This document shows, one piece after another, positions 36,749 through 46,479 of a DNA stretch of 64,000 bases. Under the pieces are notes generated by a model, which did not search any database, was not told where the DNA came from, and was given only the letters and a program-made list of their open reading frames with translations. The stretch covers positions 42,220,001-42,284,000 of the forward strand of contig NC_133167.1 of assembly GCF_040802235.1 (NCBI RefSeq). Direction: 5' to 3'. Made by a program: the position numbers and the translations under genes. Source of the stretch: Manis javanica. Lineage: Eukaryota; Chordata; Mammalia; Pholidota; Manidae. Position 1 is the first letter of the stretch; each line of letters starts with the position of its first letter.

Positions 36749-36763
36749 CAAATTATGTTTTTT
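36749..36763 (-). repeat. 5' target-site duplication of composite B
   Basis: On the minus strand AAAAAACATAATTTG follows TT, giving the L1 endonuclease site. The last 11 bases are identical to those at 28873-28883. Eight extra bases (36741-36748) separate it from the clear L1 start and may be untemplated. Confidence 0.75.
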
Positions 36764-36809
36764 AAAAGAAGCACTTAACGCAATTACTAATTTGTATGTA
36801 ATTAGCATT

Positions 36810-37030
36810 TACATAATATTACCTTTATGCCAGACATTGTCTAAGAACTTTATAAATATCAACTCATTTAATCCTCATAACAAAACAGTGATGTAGACAA
36901 TATTATTGTTCTCATTATGCAGATGAGGAAATTGAGCTTTAGACAAGACGTATTTTTTTCATGGCCACCCAGCTGGTAAGTGATGGGGCCAGGATTTGGG
37001 CCTCAGTCTGGCTTCAGAATATGTGCTCAA
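36810..37030 (-). repeat. MIR SINE remnant
   Basis: Reversed MIR with atgcagatgaggaaattgag, acccagctggtaagtgatgg and aggatttgggcctcagtctg. Confidence 0.85.
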
Positions 37031-37064
37031 GATCACTGTGGTTCTGCAGATTTTGTTATTTATT

Positions 37065-37330
37065 ATTATTATTATTATTTAACTTTTTTCTAAGTTTATA
37101 GAGTCATAATTGATAAATAAAATTGTATATATTTAAGGTGTACACCATGATAATTTGTGAAATGATAACTACAGCTAAGTTAATTAACACATCCATCACC
37201 TCACATAGTTTTTTTTTTGAAATGGTATGAACACTTAAGACCTATTTTCAGCGAATTTCAGGTATACTATACATTATTATTAACTGTAATCACCATACTG
37301 TGCATTAGATTCCCCAGTGTGCAGACTCTT
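37065..37330 (-). mobile_element. L1 3' end, antisense
   Basis: aaggtgtacaccatgataat, taattaacacatccatcacc and gaacacttaagacctattt match reversed old L1 3' sequence. Confidence 0.75.
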
Positions 37331-37374
37331 TCAGTGCTACCTTCCTATTTAGTAACATTTGAATTGTCATTTAA

Positions 37375-37610
37375 TTACCATGATACAGTAGTGGATAGAG
37401 TGCTAGGATTTGGAAACCTGTATTTGAGACCATTGTTTGGATTGTATGACTTGTGAGAAGTGACCTAATCTCTCTGAATCCCAATATAAATTAAGAATGA
37501 TTATCCTAGCTGTGTTACTTTCCCGGGTTATTGTGAGTCTCAGAGAGCATGTGTGTTCTCTAACAGTATGTAAAGAGTAAGGTGCTATACAAGCCAACAT
37601 TATTTATCAG
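37375..37610 (+). repeat. MIR SINE remnant
   Basis: cagtagtggatagagtgcta, then tgagaagtgacctaatctct and gttattgtgagtctcagaga follow the MIR order. Confidence 0.8.
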
Positions 37611-38109
37611 ATCACTTAATAATTTTGGTTTATGGGACATTCCATAACTTCTAAATGTGACTATTGATTGGCTTAGGAAAAAGACATTTTAAAATGTAAA
37701 ATTGCAAACTTCTCAAAATATGACTTGTTCTAAAACATTTAAAATCTAGATTAAAATATAAGTATATATTTTAAGAAGTTAAAAATTTCTAAATACAAAA
37801 AAGAAGATATTTCTAATTATGCCTAGATGTAGAAAGGTGTATTTTTAGTATAAGATTTAGATAGAGGTAACCTGTATTTAAAAAGTTTGGATATGGATAG
37901 CATTAGTAATTAATTCCATTGGTTCCTATATTTGTTTACTTACAAAGATATTATGCTAAAGACATCTTGGGGGATTCTACCAATATTGTCATTTGTTTAA
38001 AAAAAATCAGTGATGGAGTTTAAGCTAAAGAAATAAACAGCATGTAATTTATTTGTGCCTCAACTCCTGTTCAAGAAAAAAGACAGTACAGCCAGAGTTC
38101 CAAACCTGT
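37611..38109. other. no recognisable feature
   Basis: AT-rich DNA without a recognisable family. Confidence 0.35.
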
Positions 38110-38325
38110 ATTTAGTAATTTCTTAGTGTATGTCTTGATGCAAGTTAAAGCTTCTAAGGCCTCAGTTTTCCTTTTTCGTCTGTGAAATAGAGAAAGAAAA
38201 ACAGCACTTATCCCATGACACTGATATGAGGATTAAGTTAATTAAAACATAGCAGGTGCTTTCATAGTATTTGATGCATAGTAAATAGTTAATACATCCT
38301 AGTCATTATTACTACATTATTGCTA
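38110..38325 (+). repeat. MIR SINE remnant
   Basis: ggcctcagttttcctttttc, tgtgaaatagagaaagaaaa and atgaggattaagttaat are in MIR order. Confidence 0.75.
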
Positions 38326-38619
38326 CAGTTACTGTTTTCATTACGGCTTTCAGCTGGAAAGAGTTCATATCTACAATATGCAGTCTTTTTATGTTCAAAA
38401 ATTATGGTTATGATATTTCATAGCATATATGTGCGGAGATGCATCTAATCAGTGATGTGCTCCTTTCTACTCTTATCACTTTCTTTTCCTTGCTTAAATA
38501 TTGCTATCACTAGGACCATTATTTTCTTAGTCATCTGGGGTTACATCTTACTTATTTATGCTCAATGCCACTTCTGTCATGACCATTCAATCATCAAATT
38601 CTACTGACTCTTTACCAAA

Positions 38620-38770
38620 CAATATACATTCAGCAAATAACTTTTGGGCAAATATAAACAACCAAACAATGTCCATAGTTTCAGGGAGTTTTCAGTCTAA
38701 TAGGGGAAACAGACATGTATATATAATGTGATGTTAGAGAGGTCTGTACAGAATGTGCTGGTCAGTTCTG
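38620..38770 (-). repeat. L2 LINE remnant, antisense
   Basis: ttcagggagttttcagtcta and ataggggaaacagac match reversed L2 3' sequence. Confidence 0.5.
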
Positions 38771-38869
38771 TGAAGGAGTGAACTGCTTTGTCAGTGGGGG
38801 TCACACTGAAGCTTTGCTGGCTCTGTCATCACTTAGTTGGCAAAGGTGTCCTCCTCAGTTTTTCTTTTC

Positions 38870-39020
38870 ATCTAATTTCTAGTAATTCTTTATTTACTTG
38901 TAAGCTCCATAGCATCAGGGGCTTGCCTGTGCCTTTTTCGTTTGTATCCTTAGTTCCTTGAGTAGAACCTGGCCAATAATAGATACTCAACAAATATTTG
39001 TTGATTGAGGGAATGAATTA
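38870..39020 (+). repeat. L2 LINE 3' end
   Basis: tacttgtaagctccatagca followed by gatactcaacaaatatttgt and tgattgagggaatgaatt is the L2 3' terminus. Confidence 0.8.
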
Positions 39021-39178
39021 GGTCAAGGCAGTGGTTATTCCAGGCAAAGGTCAGAGCCTGAGCAAAATTCTAAGGTGTGAAACTACTTATATGCCTGGGA
39101 AAATGTGTTTCCAATGGCTGAAGCCAAAAGAGGAAAGCAGAAGGAGATGGAAACCGAGAAGTGGGCATTTCCCACTTC

Positions 39179-39225
39179 TTCCTCTTCTTCTTTTCCTTCC
39201 CCTCCTCCTCCTCTTTCTTCTTATT
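39179..39225 (+). repeat. CTT-rich tract
   Basis: Pure pyrimidine run of ctt/cct units. Confidence 0.85.
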
Positions 39226-39449
39226 TATTAATATTATTGGTATTATTTAAAGTATCATGTTACTGTATCATGTAAGTGCATCACAGTTAATTTTTTAAGA
39301 AATGGGAAATAATGAAGTAAAGAAATGCATAACAAATTCAACAAGACTTGGTGATCAGTGGATGTGGGTTGAGGGAGAAGGAAGATTGTCTTCCTATTTC
39401 TGATCTTTGGGATTACAGTGATGGTGTTTCTGTTCACTGGTATAAAGAA

Positions 39450-39840
39450 CAGTGGGAGATAATGGGTTTCATTTTGAACTCTTGAGTTTTATGAACTTGT
39501 CCAGATGGAGATGTTCAATGTAGGCACTTAGAGATACAGGTCTGCAACTCAAGAGAGAAGGTTTGATGGAGTCATTAGCTTGTAAATGGAAGTAAAGTCA
39601 GGAGCTCTAATAGTTAATACAGCCCAAGATGGAGGGCAAGAAGGGAAGAAAAGCTGATGGTACAGCACTGGAGAGCACAATAATTTTCTGAGAACATTTA
39701 GCAAAGGAAGTTTAACCAGAAAAACAAGGGGTATCAGAGGAGTAAATGGGACCAGCAAGCCGTGGGAGGAAAGAGGTCCATTAAGAAGGGAGCAGTCAGA
39801 GTATCAAACACTGCAAGGAAGAAAGAAGAAAGATCTTGGG
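39450..39840 (-). repeat. L2 LINE remnant, antisense
   Basis: gtccagatggagatgttcaa, agatacaggtctgcaactca and ggagcagtcagagtatcaaa are reversed L2 ORF2 blocks in the right order. Confidence 0.65.
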
Positions 39841-40089
39841 CTTACGGACAAAAGGGTACTGAAGTCTCTTGCAGTGCTGGTGGTGATATCCTGATGCAGA
39901 GGGTGGTGTGTAACTGGGAAGTGGAGGGGCAGAAGGACAAAAAGAGACTATAGATGTGGAGTTAATTAAGAGAGGTCTTTGTTAATTAAGGGAGTTCCTT
40001 TGTTTGTTTCTTTTTTGAGGAAAGAGCGGAGGACATTGACAGAGTAATGTCCCGAGTGAGGTGTGAGGGGACGGCCTCCATAATTTAGA

Positions 40090-40320
40090 GGAAGGCATCA
40101 ATTCTGAAGGAGTCAGACGTTTCTGAAACAGAATCCTAAATCTACCACTCATTTTCTGAGCAAACGAGCAGGTAAACTTCATGAGCCATAATTCCTTATA
40201 TATGATTTGGGAAAAATAATAATACCTTTCAGGGTTGCTATGAAAACTGAATTGGTAAAAATTCCCCCACTAGGCACATATTAGTATAATGTGTACACTT
40301 GAGATGAGCGTCATTCAAAT
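40090..40320 (+). repeat. MIR SINE remnant
   Basis: ctaaatctaccactcatttt and aataataatacctttcaggg with ttgctatgaaaactgaattg fit a diverged MIR. Confidence 0.6.
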
Positions 40321-40929
40321 AGTGACAGATTTCTGAGTTCCCCTCTCTAGCAATGAGGCCCAGAATCTGTTTTTCAAGGACTAAGAAATGGTCTAGTCCT
40401 CTATCCTGAATTCAACTACGTTTATTAAATGGACACTACCTGTTTTACATCTGTGTATGTTTTTTCTCTTTTCTGAATTGTAATGTAGGATCCTAAAGCT
40501 AACAGAGGAAAAGCCCAAGTCTTAAAGCTTGGAAAGACAAGACAGAAAGCTAATTTATTTCAGTTCTTCTGAAAATGTTTACTATTTTCCTATCATACCA
40601 TATGCTTTTGGTACGATGAAAGGAGGAGGCTGAAACTAGAGGGAACTGTAGAGGTTGCATTGTATTTTAATTTTTCTTATAAAAGTGAAAAATTGAATTA
40701 AGAGATAACAAGGTTAGAGCTGCTTGGGAAGTTGACCCCCTCTGGAGTATTTCTCCAGAGATTCTAGCTCCAAGCTAAAATTCAAATGTTCCTGTATTCC
40801 TTCTGTTAGAAAAAGTGATAATACATTATTTACCTAAACTCTGTAATTTTTCCTTTCTCTCTGTTTCTGCTTGGCTTAATGCACCCTATACGCATTTATA
40901 TGCTCTGGCTTCTATTTCTTTGTTTTATG
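40321..40929. other. no recognisable feature
   Basis: Unique-looking DNA without a recognisable gene or repeat. Confidence 0.35.
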
Positions 40930-41040
40930 TAAATTAATTTTCTTCGTGTCTGTGTTCCTTGAAGGCAGTGGGCATGCCGTTCATCTCCTTTGTGTCATCC
41001 TTTCCCTCCAGCGCTTAGCACAAGTGCAGGGTACCTGCTC
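40930..41040 (+). repeat. L2 LINE 3' end
   Basis: gttccttgaaggcagtgggc and agcgcttagcacaagtgcag are L2 3' blocks. They explain the N-terminal half of a 111-codon frame here that is not a gene. Confidence 0.6.
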
Positions 41041-41329
41041 ACCACTGAGTAACTATACGCAGTTGACTAACCTGTATTATATAGAACAGATTCTGTACCC
41101 CGGTGGACTCAAGGTAGCAAATGTATTAGGTTGCATGGAATACTCTGAAGTTGTTAAGATCTTGGCAAGTATGAGCATGGCACAGAAGTTCATAGATATT
41201 GCTCTTCAATGGTATGCACAACTGGGACTACCAGATTCCCTGAAAAGCTGGTTAAAGGATAATAACACTACTTTTAGGTAGCTGTTTGCAATTTGGAACT
41301 TAGTTAATAACATGTTACTCATTTTAGTG

Positions 41330-41505
41330 TCATTAAACCCTGAACACTGGTCAGGGCAAAGCCCTTTTCTCAAATAAGAAAATTGGAGTGCACAGAGTTA
41401 AAGTACTTTGTGTTACAAAATTGGTGAGTGGCAGAACTGATGTTTGCAGTGAAGTTTTCTGCATCCAAATGCAGTGTACTTTCCATTCCTCTGCACTAAC
41501 ATAGG
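41330..41505 (-). repeat. MIR SINE remnant
   Basis: aaataagaaaattggagtgc, attggtgagtggcagaactg and atccaaatgcagtgtacttt are reversed MIR blocks. Confidence 0.7.
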
Positions 41506-42003
41506 ACACTATTTTCAACATAATAAAACTCTTTGGGACAAGAGGGACCTACTGCTATGTCCCCCTGAACAGGAGATATTGTGATAAGGAGAGGATCTTA
41601 ATTCAAAGTTTGATGCATTACAAATTTATTTGTCAAAAACTGTTTTTTTTCACGTGGACTTTTTCCCTAGACATAGTTTCAATAGTCTCCTTCCAGAATT
41701 TGGGTAAAGAAACAAAATCTGGCAGAAGACAAGAACACTCCGTCTTCAGTCAAAAGAAAGGGTTAAATATTGACCCTTTGAAAGTTTAGAGTAGACAAGA
41801 TTCCTGAGTTATCTAGACACCAAAAACTAGACTAAAAGGCTCTATTTCCTCCCTAATGACTTTTTCAGCTTTTAGGGAAAAGTTAAGGGGTGTGTGTCTG
41901 GGAGAAGGATTAAGGAGGGGAGAATAGGACTCTTTCCTTCTAAGAAGCTTTCTTAAAAAAAAAAGGGAAAGAAAAATAACCTTTTGTTTCTGTGATGAAG
42001 CCC

Positions 42004-42026
42004 CATTTATGTTTAAAACATAAATG
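42004..42026. promoter_or_regulatory. 23-bp palindrome in COL5A2 upstream region
   Basis: Two perfect 11-nt arms (catttatgttt and its complement) around a single central A. It lies about 160 bp upstream of the TATA-like box. Function unknown; it could form a hairpin or be a dimer binding site. Confidence 0.6.
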
Positions 42027-42071
42027 AAATATTTCAAGGCACAGAAGCGCATGTTCTGATTTGGTTGTTTA

Positions 42072-42082
42072 CCATCAATCAG
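42072..42082 (-). promoter_or_regulatory. PBX/HOX-type site in COL5A2 promoter
   Basis: On the minus strand it reads CTGATTGATGG, a TGATNNAT PBX-HOX composite motif. It lies about 120-130 bp upstream of the estimated start of transcription. From recall, the human COL5A2 proximal promoter binds PBX, PREP and HOX proteins in about this interval. The match here is by motif only. Confidence 0.6.
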
Positions 42083-42166
42083 ACCGTTGCTTGGCAGACA
42101 CTGGATGGTTATGAGCCTGAACAAGCTGAAAAGGGGCAGGAAAAGAAGTGGAGGCAGCATTCTTCC

Positions 42167-42175
42167 TATTTAAAG
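42167..42175 (+). promoter_or_regulatory. TATA-like box of COL5A2
   Basis: tatttaaag, 187 bp before the initiator ATG. It would place transcription start near 42,197-42,205. A purine-rich stretch (aaaaggggcaggaaaagaag, 42129-42148) lies just upstream. The start site itself is not visible in sequence. Confidence 0.5.
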
Positions 42176-42285
42176 CTGCATCGCTTGAAAAAAGTTTTCG
42201 CAGACTGTGCTGGAGCTGGTGCTGAAAACAGGGGTTTGCAGAGGCTGCCCTGGGGCTGGTGCTGAGAGAGCCCACAGCTGACTTC

Positions 42286-42300
42286 ATGGTGCTACAATAA
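42286..42300 (+). promoter_or_regulatory. upstream ORF 1 in COL5A2 leader
   Basis: atggtgctacaataa: four codons and a stop, 53 nt before the main ATG. It may damp initiation at the main start if it is transcribed. Confidence 0.6.
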
Positions 42301-42335
42301 CCTTAGAATCTACTTTTGACTCCCAGAAGGACCCA

Positions 42336-42356
42336 CATGTCTAATATTTAGACATG
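42336..42356 (+). promoter_or_regulatory. collagen-type 5' stem-loop around the start codon
   Basis: A perfect 9-bp inverted repeat, catgtctaa and ttagacatg, with a TAT loop; its 3' arm ends with the initiator ATG (42354-42356). Fibrillar collagen mRNAs of types I and III have a conserved stem-loop at this place, bound by LARP6. The same arrangement here suggests shared translational control, by inference. Confidence 0.75.
42337..42351 (+). promoter_or_regulatory. upstream ORF 2 in COL5A2 leader
   Basis: atgtctaatatttag: four codons and a stop inside the stem-loop, ending 2 nt before the main ATG. The close spacing could allow some termination-reinitiation at the collagen start. Confidence 0.65.
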
Positions 42357-42450
42357 ATGGTAAACTGGGTGGAAGCAAGACCTCTCCTCATTCTTACTGT
42401 TTTACTAGGGCAGTTTGTCTCAATAAAAGCCCAGGAAGAAGGCGAGGATG
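42354..42450 (+). CDS. COL5A2: COL5A2 exon 1 coding part: signal peptide of collagen alpha-2(V)
   Basis: Encodes the first 32 residues plus one base of the pro-alpha2(V) chain, a fibrillar procollagen that joins alpha1(V) and controls type I collagen fibril diameter in the extracellular matrix. The peptide starts [20 protein letters not shown] and runs on to [12 protein letters not shown]. It has a basic N-region, a hydrophobic core (residues 10-19) and a likely signal cleavage after SIKA, before the acidic QEEGED. This fits the COL5A2 N-terminus as I know it, with only scattered Ala/Val and Ile/Thr changes. I chose the first of two adjacent ATGs because the stem-loop and the family start there. 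The frame is cut at the GT donor in phase 1. Open sequence beyond 42450 is intron. Confidence 0.9.
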
Positions 42451-43470
42451 GTGAGTTTGCCGTTTGCTTTGCTTGTGTTTATCACACGGTTTGGGAAATA
42501 GGTGGAATGTTAAGCCTCTGGAAGACCGTGAAGAGGAGGCTCTGGTTTGAAGTTGAGGAGGGGGCTGACAGATTTGCACCTGGAAAATGGCTCCGAAGAC
42601 GATCGGGATGTTTGTAAATCTGAAGCTTCTACACTGCTGAATATTTCTGGGGAAGCCTAGAATAAGTCCATTTGCCTGAATGTGGGGAGTGGGAAGTTTA
42701 AAAGAAAAAAAGAGCGTTTAAAACAGAGCACTAAAGGCACTTTGGATTAGAGAGTCCTGTTCTGCGGGCTGGAGTTTTCAAAGCAAGGCAAAGTTGCAGC
42801 AGAAGCTGGGTAGGGTGGAGTCTTTTTCGTACTGAACTTTAGCTGCTTCATACAATTCTTTGTTTAGGAAAACCGCTGCAGCCACTGTGATAACTGGTTT
42901 TTCTTTGTCTTCGGCTCCTTATTTTTTCTGTTTACAGACTTTTACTTCTTTCCCATTTTCATTTCTGATCTTAAAATCACTTTTTACTGAGAGACAGTCT
43001 CGTTTACTCTCCATGACAGAGTCTGATAGAAGCCAGATTCCTTAAACAGCGGTATTTTCCTACCCTACTGACTTGATTATCAGGACAGTAGTGGTTCCCT
43101 GTTGGACGGCGGAAGGCAGGAAATTGGTGATGATTTATATATAATTTATTTGTCATAGAGTGTTTGTACGGGCATTATCCTTTAAGTTAATTCAAGTTTA
43201 AGTAATAACAAGTTTCTCTTATTTTCCTTAAAGCAAATCTTACCGGATTACCAAATTTTTTTCCTGTGCAATTTGCATATGTTAGGCTTGGGTTATATGG
43301 TATGGTTAAGCAAAAATGCATGGCTGCTATAGAATATAAGGAAAGATTTAAATTGGTTCCACTGATTATTAAATCCTTAACTCTCCAGAGCTCGTTTCAT
43401 ATATAGACATGTACTATTCATAATAGGCCATTATAGATTTTTATTGCTATTTTCTGTTATTGTCTTTCAA

Positions 43471-43516
43471 ATATATTTGTGCATATATATATATATATAT
43501 ATATGCACAAATATAT
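43471..43516. repeat. perfect 46-bp AT-rich palindrome
   Basis: Arms atatatttgtgc (43471-43482) and gcacaaatatat (43505-43516) flank (AT)11. The whole 46 bp equals its own reverse complement, and the first outside bases break the symmetry. It can extrude as a cruciform or hairpin. Confidence 0.95.
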
Positions 43517-45514
43517 ACACATGTACAAATAGTGTATATGTATGTGGATAAATATATATGTATATATATTTGATGCCTGCTTCTGTGTTTTGCTGTAAAG
43601 ATGTTCATAATGCTAATACAGAAATCACAAGGTCTAAAAAACATTTTAAGAATCTAGGATGAATACCCAACAATCTGCCCAGAGTCCCATAGAGGGGGCA
43701 CTTTCTAAAATCTTGTACCTTTTCATGCTACTTTTTATGTTTTAAAAATTGAAGCATTTTATCAAAGGTAAAAGCTCTTTTGAGTTCCTGTGTAGTGGCA
43801 TGAAAAGCATGCATTTTTGGAAGGGTAGGGAAGATAATTGGAATAGAAAGTGCAAGTCAGGAAAGAAGAGAAAAAAATACGGAAAAATTGCAATAGAAAT
43901 ACAAAATTTGTATTATAAAAGGGACAGTTAATTCCCCTCCCCTACCAAAACAACCAATTTTAACTAAAAACTTAACACAAATTTCCTTGTTAATATATTT
44001 TTAAATAAATAACTTATAAAGCATGCAAGTAACTGAACATGTAAATAAACAAAAGGAAAGTTTCATAAGGTATATAGAATAGGCCATATGTTGTAGAATT
44101 TCCAAATAGTTGTAATTACTCTATAGCTGTTTCTGAAAACTGAGCAATTTAATTTTCCTTAATAGTGATTTACATAAATGTTAGGAATGTGATGCTTGGT
44201 GCAGAAAAGTCCCCAACCCCATACCAATCCCTCTCTTCTGCATAAAATCAAATAGCACAGAAACTAATTCCAAAATCAGATTTTACAGGAAAAGGACAAG
44301 TGCTTGCATACATATTGTAGGAAATAAACTCTGTTTATTCTTCAACTTAGGAGTACAAATGTGATAAGAATTCAATAGCAAAAGAAAGTAGTTACGGCCC
44401 TAACAAAAGGTAATATAGAAAAGAATTCCGGAGTTTAGTATAGTCAGAGCTGTAATTAACTTGTATTATACTAACTTACCAGGCATATTTTGGTTTAAAT
44501 TACATTGTATGGATACTTAGCAATACTGTTCAGGCTTGTCATAAGCTTAATAAAAGTGTCAGAATTCTGAAACTCCATGCAATTTTAAGTTTGGGGAAAA
44601 ATAAGCTCAGATAAGTGCTTTAAACTAAAGAAATGTCTAAGGCACACATGTAAAACCAGTATGTTTTTAAAATTTTAGCTATAACTAAGTCATATGATAT
44701 GGTATTGACTTTGTTTACAAATATGTCCTTTTTGAAATGTAGAGACTTGTTATCACATGTAAGTATACATTTACAAGCTTTTATTTTTTTCAAGATTACA
44801 GGGTATATCTTTCCTCTGTTTGACTGGTTATTTACCAGAAATATAAAACATAAGCATAATGCCTACCTGATAGAACTACTTATGAATGAGGAGATAACAG
44901 TGAGTAAATAAAGTTTTATGCCTGTTAAGCCAGAATTATTACTACTTCTCACTAAATTTTAAGAACTGAATTGATTTTTTAGCTTTTTAAGAGCTGAAAG
45001 GAGAAAGTTTGGGAGTTGAGCTTACTTGGAACTGTTAAGTAACAAAAGTCAGAGTTAAGATGACAAAATCAACTTTTCATGAATTTGTGTGGGTGTGTTT
45101 TTCTTTGGGGTGTGTGTGTATGCTTTGAAAGGTTCCCTATATGTTTTTTTTTTTTTGTAGGAGAAAATGCTCAGTTTCCTTCTTACCTTCTATCCTCATA
45201 TCCCTAGGGTATATAGTCTTTGATGTTATTGCCCTAAATGGCTGCTGGAGCTCCAGCCCTTTACATTTACTTTCCAGGCATCCGGATAGAGGATGGGAGA
45301 CAAAGGCTGTGAGTCTGTCTTTTTCCAGTGGGGAATATTAAGTTTTTATGCCATTTCAGTTTACCTGTAGTTGGCTAGAATATAGTCATATGGCCACACA
45401 AAACTACAAGGTGGTGGAAATGTAGCACTGGGTACATTTAACTGGGTTGCACCAGCAGTGTACTCTACAAAATAGACTTGTGTTATGAAGGGGATTTATA
45501 GGCTCCCCTCCTTT

Positions 45515-45600
45515 TCAAATATCCTAATTTAGTAGGTTTTGATGGGATTTGGGAAGCTTTCTAGGTGATTCTGATTCACCTTGGTGAACCACTATATTAA
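45515..45600 (-). repeat. possible MER5-like hAT remnant
   Basis: gcttTctaggtgattctgat followed by ggtgaaccact resembles one end of MER5/MER20 elements. Short and diverged. Confidence 0.35.
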
Positions 45601-46479
45601 ACCTTTCCCAATATTCTTTTGTCTTGATGTGGACCAGTTGGAAAAAAACACAAGGTCAACAATTGACCCATTTTAAACGTTTTATGAATGCCATATAAAG
45701 GCATGAATTAACCTTCAAATAGGGGCAAACTGTTTAATTAAAAGAGATTTCATTCTGTAGTTATAGGCTAACATAACTTCACTCTTCTAAGTCCCAGTTC
45801 CTCAAAATAAAGCTTTCTCTGCTATTACCTTACATCTGCATTATGTACAATTCTAGAATGATTTACACAATCATTTACATATGAGAGGAATAGTAATGAT
45901 AGGGGAAAAAACTAAAATTGTTAACTATTAATTGATCTAGTGTACAAATTTGGGCAAATTGCACAAGTTTATGTACGACAATGGGATTATTAGGAGGCTA
46001 CTGACAATTCAGTTTTCCTCTAAATTTCTTTCCATGTAAATGTCATGTGTATTTCATCTAAATCTCATGTATACCTGTTGAATCATTATATTCAATATTT
46101 AAAAGGGTATCTACTCTTGGCATTTGTATGGAAAATTTTGCCTTAAAGTTGTGATCACATTGGCAACCTTAGTGTTTTTATATTATTTTATTGATCATGT
46201 TTAAAATCTGCATCTGGTCCATCTCTGCTATTTAGCAGTTTTTGCAACCTACAGGGATTTCTTTAACCTTATAGTTGGGGGAGATTATACACACTCCTGT
46301 CAACCTGTTGGGACTTTTAAGAGTATCATATGGGAACTTTATCTGAAGGTAATTTTAGAGCACTTAAATGAGACCCAGAAAATGATAATACAATCTGATT
46401 TCAGTCATCACAGATATAAACCCTAGTGGTATGTTTTTGACTTTCACCAAATCTTTGAATGCTTTTTTAAATACCTTCT

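Larger units (their letters stand above)
42200..42450 (+). other. COL5A2: COL5A2 exon 1 (5' UTR plus signal-peptide coding)
   Basis: The 5' boundary is estimated from the TATA-like box. The 3' boundary is exact, gaggatg followed by the consensus donor gtgagt at 42451. The leader of about 155 nt has two four-codon upstream ORFs and ends in a stem-loop that includes the initiator codon. The gctggtgctga motif occurs twice, 40 bp apart (42215 and 42255). No 3' splice site precedes it, consistent with a first exon. Confidence 0.8.

Noticed and set aside
40946..41281. 111-codon plus-strand frame upstream of COL5A2
   Set aside because: The first third is an L2 3' end and the rest shows no family features, splice sites or start context.
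42451..42617. Extension of the COL5A2 frame past 42450
   Set aside because: A consensus donor gtgagt lies at 42451 and the residues beyond do not resemble the acidic and Cys-rich sequence that follows in the family. This is intron.
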